Source of the DNA: Neopestalotiopsis rosae
Lineage: Eukaryota > Ascomycota > Sordariomycetes > Amphisphaeriales > Sporocadaceae
Reading direction: 5' to 3'
Length of the DNA: 64,000 bases
NCBI GenBank assembly: GCA_023078685.1
Contig: JALGAS010000002.1
Coordinates: 6,076,001-6,140,000, forward strand
The number at the start of each line of letters is the position of its first letter. Position 1 is the first letter of the stretch. Below are positions 44,767 through 54,300 of the stretch, in pieces. The notes under the pieces were generated by a model, which had not been told where the DNA came from, made no database searches, and worked only from the letters and a program-made list of their open reading frames with translations. Both the position numbers and the translations under genes were made by a program.

Positions 44767-44784
44767 TTCTCCAAAGTTCCAGAA
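44767..44784. promoter_or_regulatory. Heat shock element array upstream of hsp90
   Basis: The stretch reads TTCnncAAnnTTCnnGAA, four alternating 5-bp heat-shock-factor units with one mismatch. It lies about 1.1 kb upstream of the Hsp90 ATG, but only about 0.35-0.5 kb upstream of the likely transcription start if the leader intron is real. Confidence 0.5.
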
Positions 44785-45032
44785 TCGACTGACAAGTCGG
44801 CAAGAGGCTGCAATGGGTTCGGACATGCAATTCTGCCTTGCATCGTCTGCCTCTTGCACCAATTGCTCCCTACTTTCAGCTCGTTTACAAGGCTGAACTA
44901 GCAACGGCAAGCATTTCACTGCTTCTAGCTTTTTCCACATTTTTCACGATCTACGGGGTCTTGTCCAGCTCTTGGTATTTCGTGTCATGGCAAGAGCTAG
45001 TGGCGAGGCTGGGCTGGACGCCCCGAAGCTCT

Positions 45033-45053
45033 GCTATCGATAAGATCGATAGC
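45033..45053. repeat. Perfect inverted repeat (9-bp stem, 3-base loop)
   Basis: GCTATCGAT, AAG, ATCGATAGC forms a perfect hairpin between the hsp90 promoter and the kinase-like gene. The function is unknown. Confidence 0.7.
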
Positions 45054-45118
45054 GGGACATGGTGGGGTATATCTGATCGCTCAGCAAAGGCCACCAACTG
45101 GCGGCAGCTGAGGTATAG

Positions 45119-45142
45119 AGTCTAGAGAGTCTAAAAAGTCTA
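45119..45142 (+). repeat. Three AGTCTA repeats at 9-base spacing
   Basis: AGTCTA occurs at 45119, 45128 and 45137 in a small AT-rich patch 66 bases after the hairpin. Confidence 0.6.
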
Positions 45143-45571
45143 GAATAACTTCCCGCACGCATGCATGGCATCTGTCGAGGGACACCTATGGCGGAACCTT
45201 TAGTCAGTTCAATCTGACAGCTAAATCTCGAATATTAGAGATGCTTTCCTTGGTTAGTTTGCGCGGACACCGACAAAGGGTGCTCCCTTGCATTAGTCTA
45301 GTATAGAGCCATGCAAAGTCCAATCTTCTTTCTTTGACACATATTCCATGCGGCTGGCGGTCAACGGAGGAATCCTCCCGTTTGAAGGGCATAAGAGCTG
45401 TCACAGTTCTCACTAGGGGTTTATGGAAGAGCCAATATATTAGGCCGAACGGTTGAGGACCACACGTCAACGCAAGATCTGCTTACCTTTTCACACCATT
45501 ACTTACCTTGATATCTTGGATTTCTAGACATTGGAACTCCACTAGAGACACTGTAACTTACCATTAGCTAA

Positions 45572-46513
45572 TCACTGACACCGGACGCCAATCTCTTTCA
45601 GCTCCTCCTCGAGATCATCGCGTTCGTTCTCAGCTGAGAGGATAGGTTTACCCTCAACGTAACCCTTGGGACCCAGTCGTTGCGCATGCTGAAAGTCAAT
45701 GATTCGGATTGAGCCATCCGTACGTTTCAACAGGTTCCCAAGATGCAGGTCGCCATGGTAGATGCCAAACCGATGCATCTTGTCCACGGCCGCGAGGACG
45801 TTGCTGATCTCGCCCGGCGGGAGCTTACCTTTGGCCTTGGCCTTGATCTCCTCGTACGACTGGCAATCTCTGATATTTTCCATGGCATAGCCAATGACGC
45901 CGCGGCCCTGCTCAGTGATGAGACCGATAAATTTGGGCGCGAGTCCCGACCCTGACATCTTGTAGTGGTTCATAATCTCATTCTTCATCTCTGCTTCGCC
46001 TGTACCGAGGTGGATCTGGTCATTCTCACCAACAGGCAGGTGGTCGGGAACCTCGACAATCTTGATGACTACAGAGTCATTTAACTTTGGGTGCTTTGCC
46101 GCCTGTACTCTGTCAGTGCGTCGACCATCGCTAGCTGGCCACGTCTTGACTGGTGTGAATTCAGAATACTCGGCCGTCGACAGGGTGGAAAAACCACTGG
46201 TATCATCGATCCCGGCCACGCCTCGCAGAGGTCTTTTGGGTATACCGTTGCCGAGAGCCTGGACTACTCGCTTCTGTCCTTGTCCTGGTGAAACCGCCAA
46301 GCTCCAAAACTTGCAGTTGTCGGACTCTGGGATCATGGAAAGATCAGGCTCTGGGCTCGTGGTCTTATCCCATCCGGGCGGGAACATGTCCGCAGGAACC
46401 CGAATATAAAGGATTTGTCCATTACGAGTGGCGCGGATGATGAAGCCATTGCCGTCTCTGGTCTTGTCCAGAATGGCCAAAACCTTGATGGCCGATTTTG
46501 ATTGAACTGCCAT
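45572..46513 (-). CDS. Protein-kinase-like protein with minimal kinase core
   Basis: A single exon of 313 residues. The C-terminal half shows kinase landmarks: VVIKIVEV with the ATP-binding Lys (about K151), GEAEMKNEIMNHYKM with a candidate C-helix Glu, a hinge-like GYAMENI, the catalytic loop HGDLHLGNLL (about 253-262) and the metal-binding IDFQHA (about 272-277). The HGDLHxxN form and DF without Gly place it with atypical and aminoglycoside/choline-kinase-type or fungal orphan kinases rather than standard Ser/Thr kinases. The N-terminal 130 residues are unlike a kinase and may be a separate small domain. The chain ends about 35 residues after DF, so most of the C-lobe is missing. That is usual in some fungal kinase-like families, but catalysis is uncertain. 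Confidence 0.75.
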   Translation of the reverse strand: MAVQSKSAIKVLAILDKTRDGNGFIIRATRNGQILYIRVPADMFPPGWDKTTSPEPDLSMIPESDNCKFWSLAVSPGQGQKRVVQALGNGIPKRPLRGVAGIDDTSGFSTLSTAEYSEFTPVKTWPASDGRRTDRVQAAKHPKLNDSVVIKIVEVPDHLPVGENDQIHLGTGEAEMKNEIMNHYKMSGSGLAPKFIGLITEQGRGVIGYAMENIRDCQSYEEIKAKAKGKLPPGEISNVLAAVDKMHRFGIYHGDLHLGNLLKRTDGSIRIIDFQHAQRLGPKGYVEGKPILSAENERDDLEEELKEIGVRCQ

Positions 46514-46878
46514 CTTCTAAAGGATTAATTATCATTCGTTTTTAAATATTGTTGACCCTTATCTATGTTTGTGTATTCAAGATCCTGACTCAGGTAATTC
46601 ATTCCCTATAAATACCAGTACAGCTCAGCTCCCTGGATACGTATAGAGAACAAGTATAATTTACAGACTACACATCATGTTTGGAATATTCGCACAGTTT
46701 GTGGCTAACAAATGCATTGTAGCTGGAAGTGAAGTGTACACAAAGGCTCGCCCTTTATCACAGCACAGCTAGGAATTACTCTTAATTGTTCCATGCCGTG
46801 AGATTGATGAGAACAAAAATATTGAACAATGAAGGCGTAGAAATGACACATTATAAGTTCTTGTTTGATTACTAGAAA
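46514..46878. other. Spacer with promoter of the kinase-like gene
   Basis: Contains the upstream region of the kinase-like gene (minus strand), CCCTATAAATACC-like sequence near 46600, and the 3' UTR of the short-chain dehydrogenase. No other gene was seen. Confidence 0.55.
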
Positions 46879-47909
46879 CTACGCCTTGAAGTTGTACTTT
46901 TCGCGAGCACGCTTCTCGACATACGCAGGCCACATCTTGTAGAGGATCTGTCCCATGGAATAGGGAAACCACGGAAGGAAAACATTGCCCGTGACCGCGC
47001 GATCCACCGCGTCGACGCACCTCGAGGCCACGTACCCAATCTTGAGCCCCGTCTTGTTGGGGTCGTCCTCGCGCACGGGGCCCGCGTCCACGGCCGACGC
47101 GCGGAAGCTGCCCTCAATGGTGGCCGGCAGGACAAAAGTGAAGGCGATCTGCGGGTGCTCAATGGCCAGCGACTGGAACAGCAGGAGCGAGGCCGCCTTG
47201 GTCGCTGCGTACAGCGCCCGCGTGGGCGCCGGGATCACGGCGGCTACCGAGGAGACCAGCACAATGGCCGGAGAGGATGATGTGCGTGTGAGCATTGGAA
47301 TCTGTGACAGGAATCAACATTAGTATACAGAATCCCATCTCATTCCTCTTGACACACAAGTGTGAAAATAAAACTTACAAAAGCCAATGCCGAGACCAGT
47401 GGTCCTTCAAAGTTTCCCTGCACAGCGCGACCAGCAATCCCCGCTGCCGCTTCAATGCCCGCGGCCGTGGCATCCTGTCCCGACTGTTCGACGCCGGTGA
47501 GAGCCATGACGGGCTGCAGCGCCGAGACGCCCGCGCAGACATGCAGCGTATCCAGGCCCTGCCACTCCTGCTGGAGCCGGTCCCTGACCGCCGCCATGTC
47601 CTCTGCCCTGCTAAAGTCGGCCACGTGCCAGATGCAGTTCCGTCCGCACTCCTGGGCGAGGGCAGAGATTTCCTCTCGCCGGCGGGCCACGACGCAGACC
47701 CGCGCCCCGCGCTCGGCGTACTGCTTGGCCACGGCGCGCCCGACGCCGCTGGATGCGCCGAGGATCAGCACCCGCTCTTGGTCGTGCTTGAGGCGCCTGT
47801 CTCTTCTTCGCAGACGGGCGCTGATTCGGCGACGTATATAAAATGCGGGCAAGGCCAACGCCAGGGCTGTGAGCGCCGTGCGAAGAACGGCCCCACTCTC
47901 CATAATCAT
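46879..47909 (-). CDS. Membrane-anchored short-chain dehydrogenase/reductase
   Basis: Exons 47909-47379 and 47301-46879 join in frame to 317 residues. The classical SDR fold is clear: cofactor motif GASSGVG (51-57) followed by CVVARRREE, whose arginines suggest NADP(H); HVCAGVSALQP in place of NNAG; catalytic Ser about 194-195 in VLVSSVAAV; and YAATK with Tyr208 and Lys212. A hydrophobic N-terminal helix (about 6-24) followed by RRRISARLRRRDRR predicts an ER anchor with the enzyme on the cytosolic side, as in 11-beta-hydroxysteroid and 3-ketosphinganine reductase relatives. The C-terminus (LPWFPYSMGQILYKMWPAYVE) is also typical of those membrane SDRs. The substrate is probably a lipid or steroid but cannot be read from sequence. 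ATG 47903 in the same frame is an alternative start. Confidence 0.88.
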
Positions 47910-48321
47910 GGCGGCGACACACACGGAGTTCTCCTTTCAATTGCCAACTGAATTGAGTACAAGTGAATCAGAATGTAGTTCCCGACAAAAATCAGGTTGG
48001 GACGAGTAAAATCAAGGTGTGCACGGCAAACCATGGACTAGGAAAATGGCACCCAGGACGCTAAAGCCTCCAATAGTGGCATGTTTTAGGCACGTGAAAA
48101 TGGAGAAAATGAAACATTTGATCTCGATTTGGACTCAGCCCATAAAGAACCAATATTTGAAGATCACAGGAAAAAAGGGTACATTTCTTTGGTATAGAAC
48201 TTCTTGATCTAGCTTCAAGGCTGTTGCTATAACCATGTACATACATACCTAGGTACGCAACGCTCATCTTATTGGGTACAAATTTATGGCTTACACTCAT
48301 TTCGCACCGCCAAACAAGATA
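47910..48321. other. Spacer with TACCTAGGTA palindrome
   Basis: Promoter region of the short-chain dehydrogenase and 3' side of the alcohol dehydrogenase. No gene was seen. Confidence 0.6.
48246..48255. repeat. TACCTAGGTA palindrome, copy 5
   Basis: Perfect copy in the spacer between the short-chain dehydrogenase and alcohol dehydrogenase genes. Confidence 0.7.
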
Positions 48322-49632
48322 CTATAACCTGGAACCTCCCTCCTCATTGACCAAGCAATATCTATATCTCGGCTTACCCGCCTCCATATCCTTGAGCGCC
48401 TGGTTCGCCTCCTTCATGGGCCTCTGCTCCACCCAGGCCTTGATGTTCTTGTCCGCGGCCAGCTGCAGCATCTCCCTGACTTCGCCTGCCGACCCAATGG
48501 TTGACCCGGCAAAGTTGGCCGACTTCATGATGAGCGGTGTCGGCGGAATGACAAACTGGCCATCGTCTGGGTTGCCGACGTGGACAAGAGTTCCCTTACG
48601 CTTTAGCAGCGCCAGATAACCTTTCATGGGGGACTGTTTATGAATAAATGATGAATGAAATGGTCAGCCGGGCTTGTCAAGGAATACTGCCAGGTGAATT
48701 GAGGAAGAGAAAACGCACCTGAGACGACGCTACCGTCGATATCAACAAGTCAAACTGTCCATAATACTTCTTGAACCACCCTTTATCCCCTTCCCCGGTT
48801 GCCAGGTAATCGTCAGCGCCCAGCTGCAGGGCCTGCTGGCGCTTGCTCTCCCTCCGGGAAATGGCCACCACCAGGTCGGCGCCCATGGCCTTGGCAAACA
48901 GGACGCCATAGTGGCCCAGCCCGCCCAGGCCGACGATGCCGACCTTTTTGCCCGGGCCGCAGCCCCAGAGCTTGAGCGGCGAGAACATAGTGATGCCCGC
49001 GCACATCATGGTGGCCGCCTGGCCCGACTCGAGCGCGTCGGGGATGGGAAAGGCGAAGCGCCCGGGGCACCGGTGGTACGTCGCGTACCCGCCGTAGCCC
49101 TTGTCGCCGTTGTGGTGAGGGCCCGGGTACGTCCAGCGGGCCTTGGGGCAGAACTGCTCCTCGCCGGCCGCGCAGGCGTCGCACTTCTTGGGCTTGCCCG
49201 GCACGCCCTCACAGTTGTCCGTCAGGCAGCCGACGCCGACGCGGTCGCCGACGCGGTGGTTGCCGACGGCTTTGGAGCCCACTCGTACTATTTCGCCCAC
49301 AATCTCATGGCCGACTATGATCGGATAAGGGGCTGGATACTTGAGACATATATGTAAGCAAGATCCTTTTGGCTTTGCCAATCATCGCATTCGGGTGACC
49401 CTTACCCAACCAGATCGCAACGTGTGAATGTCACTCCCACACCTACAAAGGGTCAGTGAATTGCGTTCTGTCTTCATTCACATTGCACATACATTCCACT
49501 GTGGGTGATCTTGATATCGATATCCGTCTCCTCCCATCTCTTGGGTTCAAATTCGGTCCAGACCATCTTGCCCTCGGCAGACGAAGGATCGTGGCCTACC
49601 CATCCCTCGAATTTGTAATCTTGTGATGGCAT
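48322..49632 (-). CDS. Zinc-dependent NADP alcohol dehydrogenase (ADH6/CAD type)
   Basis: Exons 49632-49493, 49442-49406, 49339-48719 and 48633-48322 join in frame to 369 residues. The family reduces aldehydes, including cinnamyl and aliphatic ones, to alcohols with NADPH in the cytosol. Features: MPSQDYKFEGWVGHDP start; MCGSDIH with catalytic zinc ligand Cys48; VGHEIVGE with His70 and Glu71; the structural zinc loop CEGVPGKPKKCDACAAGEEQFCP, longer than usual by a Gly/Pro/Lys insert; the cofactor fold VGIVGLGGLGHYGV; and SRRESKRQQAL, whose Ser-Arg-Arg indicates NADP over NAD. The C-terminus VREMLQLAADKNIKAWVEQRPM is typical. The 12-codon second exon that carries the catalytic Cys is short but needed for the family motif. 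It probably serves in detoxification of aldehydes. Confidence 0.93.
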
Positions 49633-50826
49633 GTTTGCGACTTGTGGTGTTGTAATCAGCTTGCTGCTATCAGTCCAATCCTTCCGCAGAGCTGCATAAT
49701 CTAGGTATGTCTCAGGTTTGGGTTATACTTGACCGCCCATGATTGAGTAGGTGTCTATCGCGAGACACTTGTGTGGGGTTTGTCTCTCCAGCCGGAGGAA
49801 CCCGTGGGGAACCCATGGATACAGTATGGGGTGCCGAGGTATGACGCAGAATTGGTATAGTCTGTATAGTCTGGAGCTCAACGACGACTCAGTCAATCAA
49901 GCAGCACATCCGATTCGGGTTACTTGGATTCCAGCATGCACGGGGTGGGTTATAACAAATACATACACATTACTACAAATATTTCTAGAGGGTCGCTGAG
50001 GTACGTGTCCATGGCTGAAAGCTCACGTACTTTGTACTGGATATAAATATTGCTTTTCAACAGACTTTGTTGATTTAACTAATCAAGCCAGCTCGCAGGG
50101 TATCTACAATTCTTCACCGAGCTGGATTCCCGATATGCTTATCTCGCTGACACATCCACTCCCACCATGCGATTCTAATCAAATCCTCGGTCTTGATGCT
50201 TCGAGTAACTCGGAAACCTTGGGGCGTACATTCTGAAAATAATCTGTTGCCACAGCATTCGTCGACTTTGGCTGAAGGCAAGCCACGGATTAAAATGATA
50301 GACTCTGATCAGTAGCAAATGCCAGCCCGAGTATACGCAACCCATATTGACATTCTGGGGACCTGAGTGAAAAAGAACTTTCCGCAGAGCCGAAAAAAAA
50401 GTATGGACGCCACACGACTCCGAAAAATGTCGAATCCAATGAACGCCAGGCGATGTTTCGCTTTTCAAAAAAGGAGGTTTGAAATACAGTGATGGGACAA
50501 ATAACAAAGTAAAAAGAGTTGGTGCCGTTTGCAGTGATGTCGATTCGAAATACTGTCATGTGCGAGTATCGAACTTGGAAAATTTGCGGCTGTTGGCGCG
50601 GGATACGTGCGAGAGGCTGCATTGTCAGACTTGCACGTCGCGGATGCAACGGCGTGTTGTTGTTTAAAGTGCAATCGCTGAAAATTAAAGAAAATCGTGA
50701 CGTCGTCAGTCTGTCGGTCGCTCAGTCTGAGGAGGTAAATGAACTGTTGGGATCGATGCCACGGATTCCGTCGGTGAAATATGTAGTTTAGAGGACTGCT
50801 TGAATGCATGAATTCGAGCACGGCTC
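49633..50826. other. Spacer, 1.2 kb, no gene recognised
   Basis: Promoter side of the alcohol dehydrogenase and 3' side of the TeaR-like gene. Small frames only. Confidence 0.6.
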
Positions 50827-52634
50827 TCACATGACAACACAGCAACCGCAACCTGCTTCCTTTTTCTTTTCCTTCTCAGAAGGCTGCTGTGGCTCGGGCT
50901 CTTCGGGAGCTGTAGGCACTCTGGTGACTTGAATAGGTTGTTGAGGTTGCGGCTGTGGTGGTGCTGATGGTAATCTCGGGCTAGCCAAAGGCGTCATTGC
51001 CGGTGTATCTTGAATCCTGGGCATAGTTGAGTATGAGCTCGTACCAGGTCGGCTCAGCGTTGGGCTCTTGGCATCGGCTCGCAAAGGCCATTCGTCCTGC
51101 TTGTCCTCAACCTGGGGCTTTGGCAGCTCCGGCGGCTCGGTGAATCCCTCATCGTTCAATGGCCGGAACTCCTTGTCGTAGACGTTGCCAAACTTACCCT
51201 CCTTCTCCCATTTCTCCTGCTGCAGACGTTTTGCAACCGTGGGGAGAAGTTGCTGATCCGGAGGAAGTCGAGGGTCCGGCTTGTATGCAGAGATCATCCA
51301 CGGCGGATCGCCTTCAGGCGCCTTAGGCGAGAGCTCACCGGATCTGGTCGTAGGCCTGGCCGTATTTCCAGCGTCCTTGCCGGATCCAGATCTCGTCTTG
51401 GGCCGGGCGGCTGCAGTAGATTTAGTCGTAGCAGCCGAGGGCTTTCTTGCTCCTGCTGCAGGCGTCTTCTTTGGGGGCGAGTTATCCGTCGTGGCTGAAC
51501 GTCTAGGTTGGTGGTTGCCCGTGGTGGCATTCAGAGTGGTGCTACCGCTTCTCGACCGAGGCTTGGATACGGCTAGTGAAAAGTCATCGTCCGGCGATAC
51601 TGAACCCCCCGTCTTCTGCCCACTCTTGCCATTGCGATCGTTCGAGTCGATCGGGAAAGTACCCGGGCTTTGTTTAGCAATGGGAATGCGCGATCCTTTG
51701 CTGAGGGTATCGCTCGATATCCAGTACTCATCGGGCGACTCTGCTATTTCTTGAGGAGGACGCAGGTCCCATTCCGTGTCTGGGTGCCTGTCACCGGCAA
51801 TGGATGTTTGCGTCGAGTTCTTGCGTGATCTTGGTAGTGGTTGATGATCCGAAGCGTCAGTCGGGCGGCGCCCTCCTCCTAGCTTCTCAGTGCTCCGTTC
51901 TCTTCGCGGGCGACTCTGAGATCTGGGCTTTGGTAGGACAATCCCAGCAGCTTGCAGCTCTGCATTCTCTATTTTGGCTAGCTTGTCCCTGTGAATCCAT
52001 TTGCTATCTTCGGTTGGGCCAGGGTCACTGCTGTGAGATTGGCCACGTTTGTTGTCTGGGCGAGAAGTGCTTCGACCGCCATTTCGCACTTTTGAAGCGA
52101 TGTTAGCACGTGAACACTGAATTCATTTTCACCAAGCGCCTCAAACATATCAAGACCAGCAAAAACTAGCCCTTGGAAAAATAAGTTTATGAACAAAATC
52201 GCACCTTTTGTAGCAGGGAAAGGTTCACTGGGGTCCTGTCTCGCAAATGGGTCGATGTCGTCATAGTCATCGTGTACCGCGCCGTTTGTGGTTTCGTAAC
52301 CACTCGCAAAGTTTCGGTCTTGCATTGGATCCTACGGTGAGAGAAACAGGTAGGGTCAGTAAACAAGAGAAGCCGAGGCAGCCAACATAGGTAGAGGGAA
52401 TGATCTGGAACTAGGAGTTCCAAACCAAAGTAGGGAACAATTATTGCAAGTTGAATTGCAAGTCAAGGCGCAGAGGAGAGAGGAAAGCTGAGGAGCTTTT
52501 AGGTCAGGAAATTGGTAACGCACCTGGTCATAACCCGACGCATAGGAAGATTTCCATGCAGGACCGTTGCCGTGGGAGCTGCTAGGAGGCGTCAATGTAG
52601 TGGCACCCGGTGCAGTAGAGGACATGGCAGCCAT
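50827..52634 (-). CDS. TeaR/Mod5-like prenylated cell-end anchor protein
   Basis: Exons 52634-52524, 52331-52205 and 52088-50827 join in frame to 499 residues. The chain is low-complexity and rich in Ser, Pro, Arg and charged residues, with one conserved island near residues 335-400 (PPWMISAYKPDPRLPPDQQLL, EKWEKEGKFGNVYDKEFRPL). It ends KEKKKEAGCGCCVVM. The last four residues CVVM are a CaaX box for farnesylation, and the two nearby cysteines plus Lys run suit palmitoylation and plasma-membrane binding. This architecture and the conserved island match the fungal TeaA receptor TeaR (S. pombe Mod5). That protein anchors the microtubule-delivered polarity marker TeaA/Tea1 at hyphal tips. Assignment rests on recalled family features rather than a search. 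The CTCCTAGCAGCTCCCACGGC start region (LTPPSSSHGN) is also typical. Confidence 0.75.
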
Positions 52635-54300
52635 GTCGACCAGAGCCACCGGGAGTGTCAACGACCTTCTCGAATTGCGAGTGCCAATAACAAGGAATAC
52701 GCAAGAACTGGAGGTTTTGTGTTGTTTGTGCGAAGTGTCGTAGGGGTTCCTAGGCGGGCCAAAGGTTCGCGGCGGTTCCAAAAGGCCCAATTGGGGGGTG
52801 GAACAGCCTTATTCAGCCAGGCTTAGACTGGACAAAGAGTGGAGGGGGCGTCCAAGGAGCTCGAGCAGCAGCAGCAGCAGTAGCAGCAGTAGCAGCTCAA
52901 CAAGATCAGCTTTGCTTCTGGTTTGTCTGCCTTCTTTTCTTGCTTGATTGCTTGCTCTTGTGCCTTGCTGTGTCTCGCCCGGAGATGAAGGCGTGACAAG
53001 GTCACAAAAGAGGGGACCCCAGAGGAGCCAGAACAGACGCTATGTGAGGCGACTAGCAGCAGATATGGCTGTCAAAGGTCCGCCGGTGTGAAAGTAGCCC
53101 GAAAAGTGCTTTGATAGTAGGTAAAGTTGGCAGACAAATGGTTGTAAATATTGACGTTTTGCTCTCGGTCTAAGAGGCGGGTTGGCTTGATTTAGCGTAG
53201 GCGGCGGTCTCGAAAGACAGGAAAGCGGACTGAAGCTTGATGAATTTCGAATCTTTTGCACCACGATGATTGAAGAATTGATCGACGGCTCGTTCCCATT
53301 CACACTTTGCTTTTCCTTTTTGCTGGAAGCCCGTTTTTCCCCTAATGAATTTCCAACGCTTGGATTTGGCGGAGGTCCCGATAATGCGAGCAGAGAAGAA
53401 AAAACAAAACAAAAAAGTGAGGTGGCTGCAAGCGAGAGGATGGAACCCAGGATAAGGGTGGTTCGAGCTGAGGACGGGTTCAGGGAGCTGCCAGTGACGC
53501 AGTGACGACGATGAATAATAAAAAGACCCAACGCGCCTCGGTCTAGTCGATGTGGTAGCAACACCAACAAGCCGTCGTACGAGCGTATTGTGCAGCAAGT
53601 CAGGTGGTGGAGGAAGAAGGAAAAGAAAGCAACACCACGAACCAGACTGACGACAATCACCTGCACGACAGAAAAGGAGTCCTCGCTGTACTCCTCCCTC
53701 TCTGTTCTATCGAGACGACTGGTTTTTTCTTTATTATTACCTGCCGAGCGCGTCGACAGATTGAGAAAGCCAATTTGCCTTGGACGCTTTTTTTTCGCCG
53801 GCCTGCAATCTTCTGGAATTGCATTGCTTGCTTGGACCTGGTTCATAGCGGGTCCCGCAGGAGACGCCGGGATCCAGATTGCCCACCGAAGCGGGGGGTC
53901 TTGGGGGGACTTCCAGGGGGGACCTCTGCTGTGGTAATGCGCTATGGCCGTTACTGCTGGGGTGTTCTTGGCACCATACTTGTTGTGGTCTACCGCCCAT
54001 CTACTTCTCTAATTACTACCTGGTTCTCATGCAATCATTACGGCTCATCACTTTCAACGCGAACCGGGTCGAGTCTTCTCGATCATCGCTACCAAGACTC
54101 TCTGGTGGGAACACCTTTCCTCATATATATTCGAAGCAATCGCACTATTGAGACGCTGACACCATTGGGCTCGTGACGCTCGTGGCTGGCTGGCTGTTGG
54201 TTCCGTCAGTCGGCGGAGATCTTGTTGAGGGCACGCCAACCATGCACCTCTGACCCTTACGGATGTGTGAGTGATGAATGATGCTGCACCAAACCAACCC
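52635..54300. other. Upstream region of the TeaR-like gene
   Basis: CT-rich on the minus strand, as expected for a long fungal leader and promoter, with an (AGC)n microsatellite. A 268-codon minus-strand frame at 53040-53846 is of low complexity and was not accepted as a gene. Confidence 0.55.
52864..52896. repeat. AGC/AGT trinucleotide microsatellite
   Basis: Eleven AGC-type triplets (nine AGC, two AGT) about 230 bases upstream of the TeaR-like ATG, probably in the leader or promoter. Confidence 0.85.

Larger units (their letters stand above)
43671..45571. other. hsp90 leader and promoter region
   Basis: Holds the probable leader intron, a CT-rich leader (minus strand, about 44280-44440), heat shock elements and, further out, a perfect hairpin and AGTCTA repeats. 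No additional gene was recognised. Both neighbours run on the minus strand. Confidence 0.6.

Noticed and set aside
53040..53846. 268-codon minus-strand frame upstream of the TeaR-like gene
   Set aside because: Low-complexity translation of CT-rich leader-like sequence, overlapped by frames on both strands, no recognisable domain or splice context.
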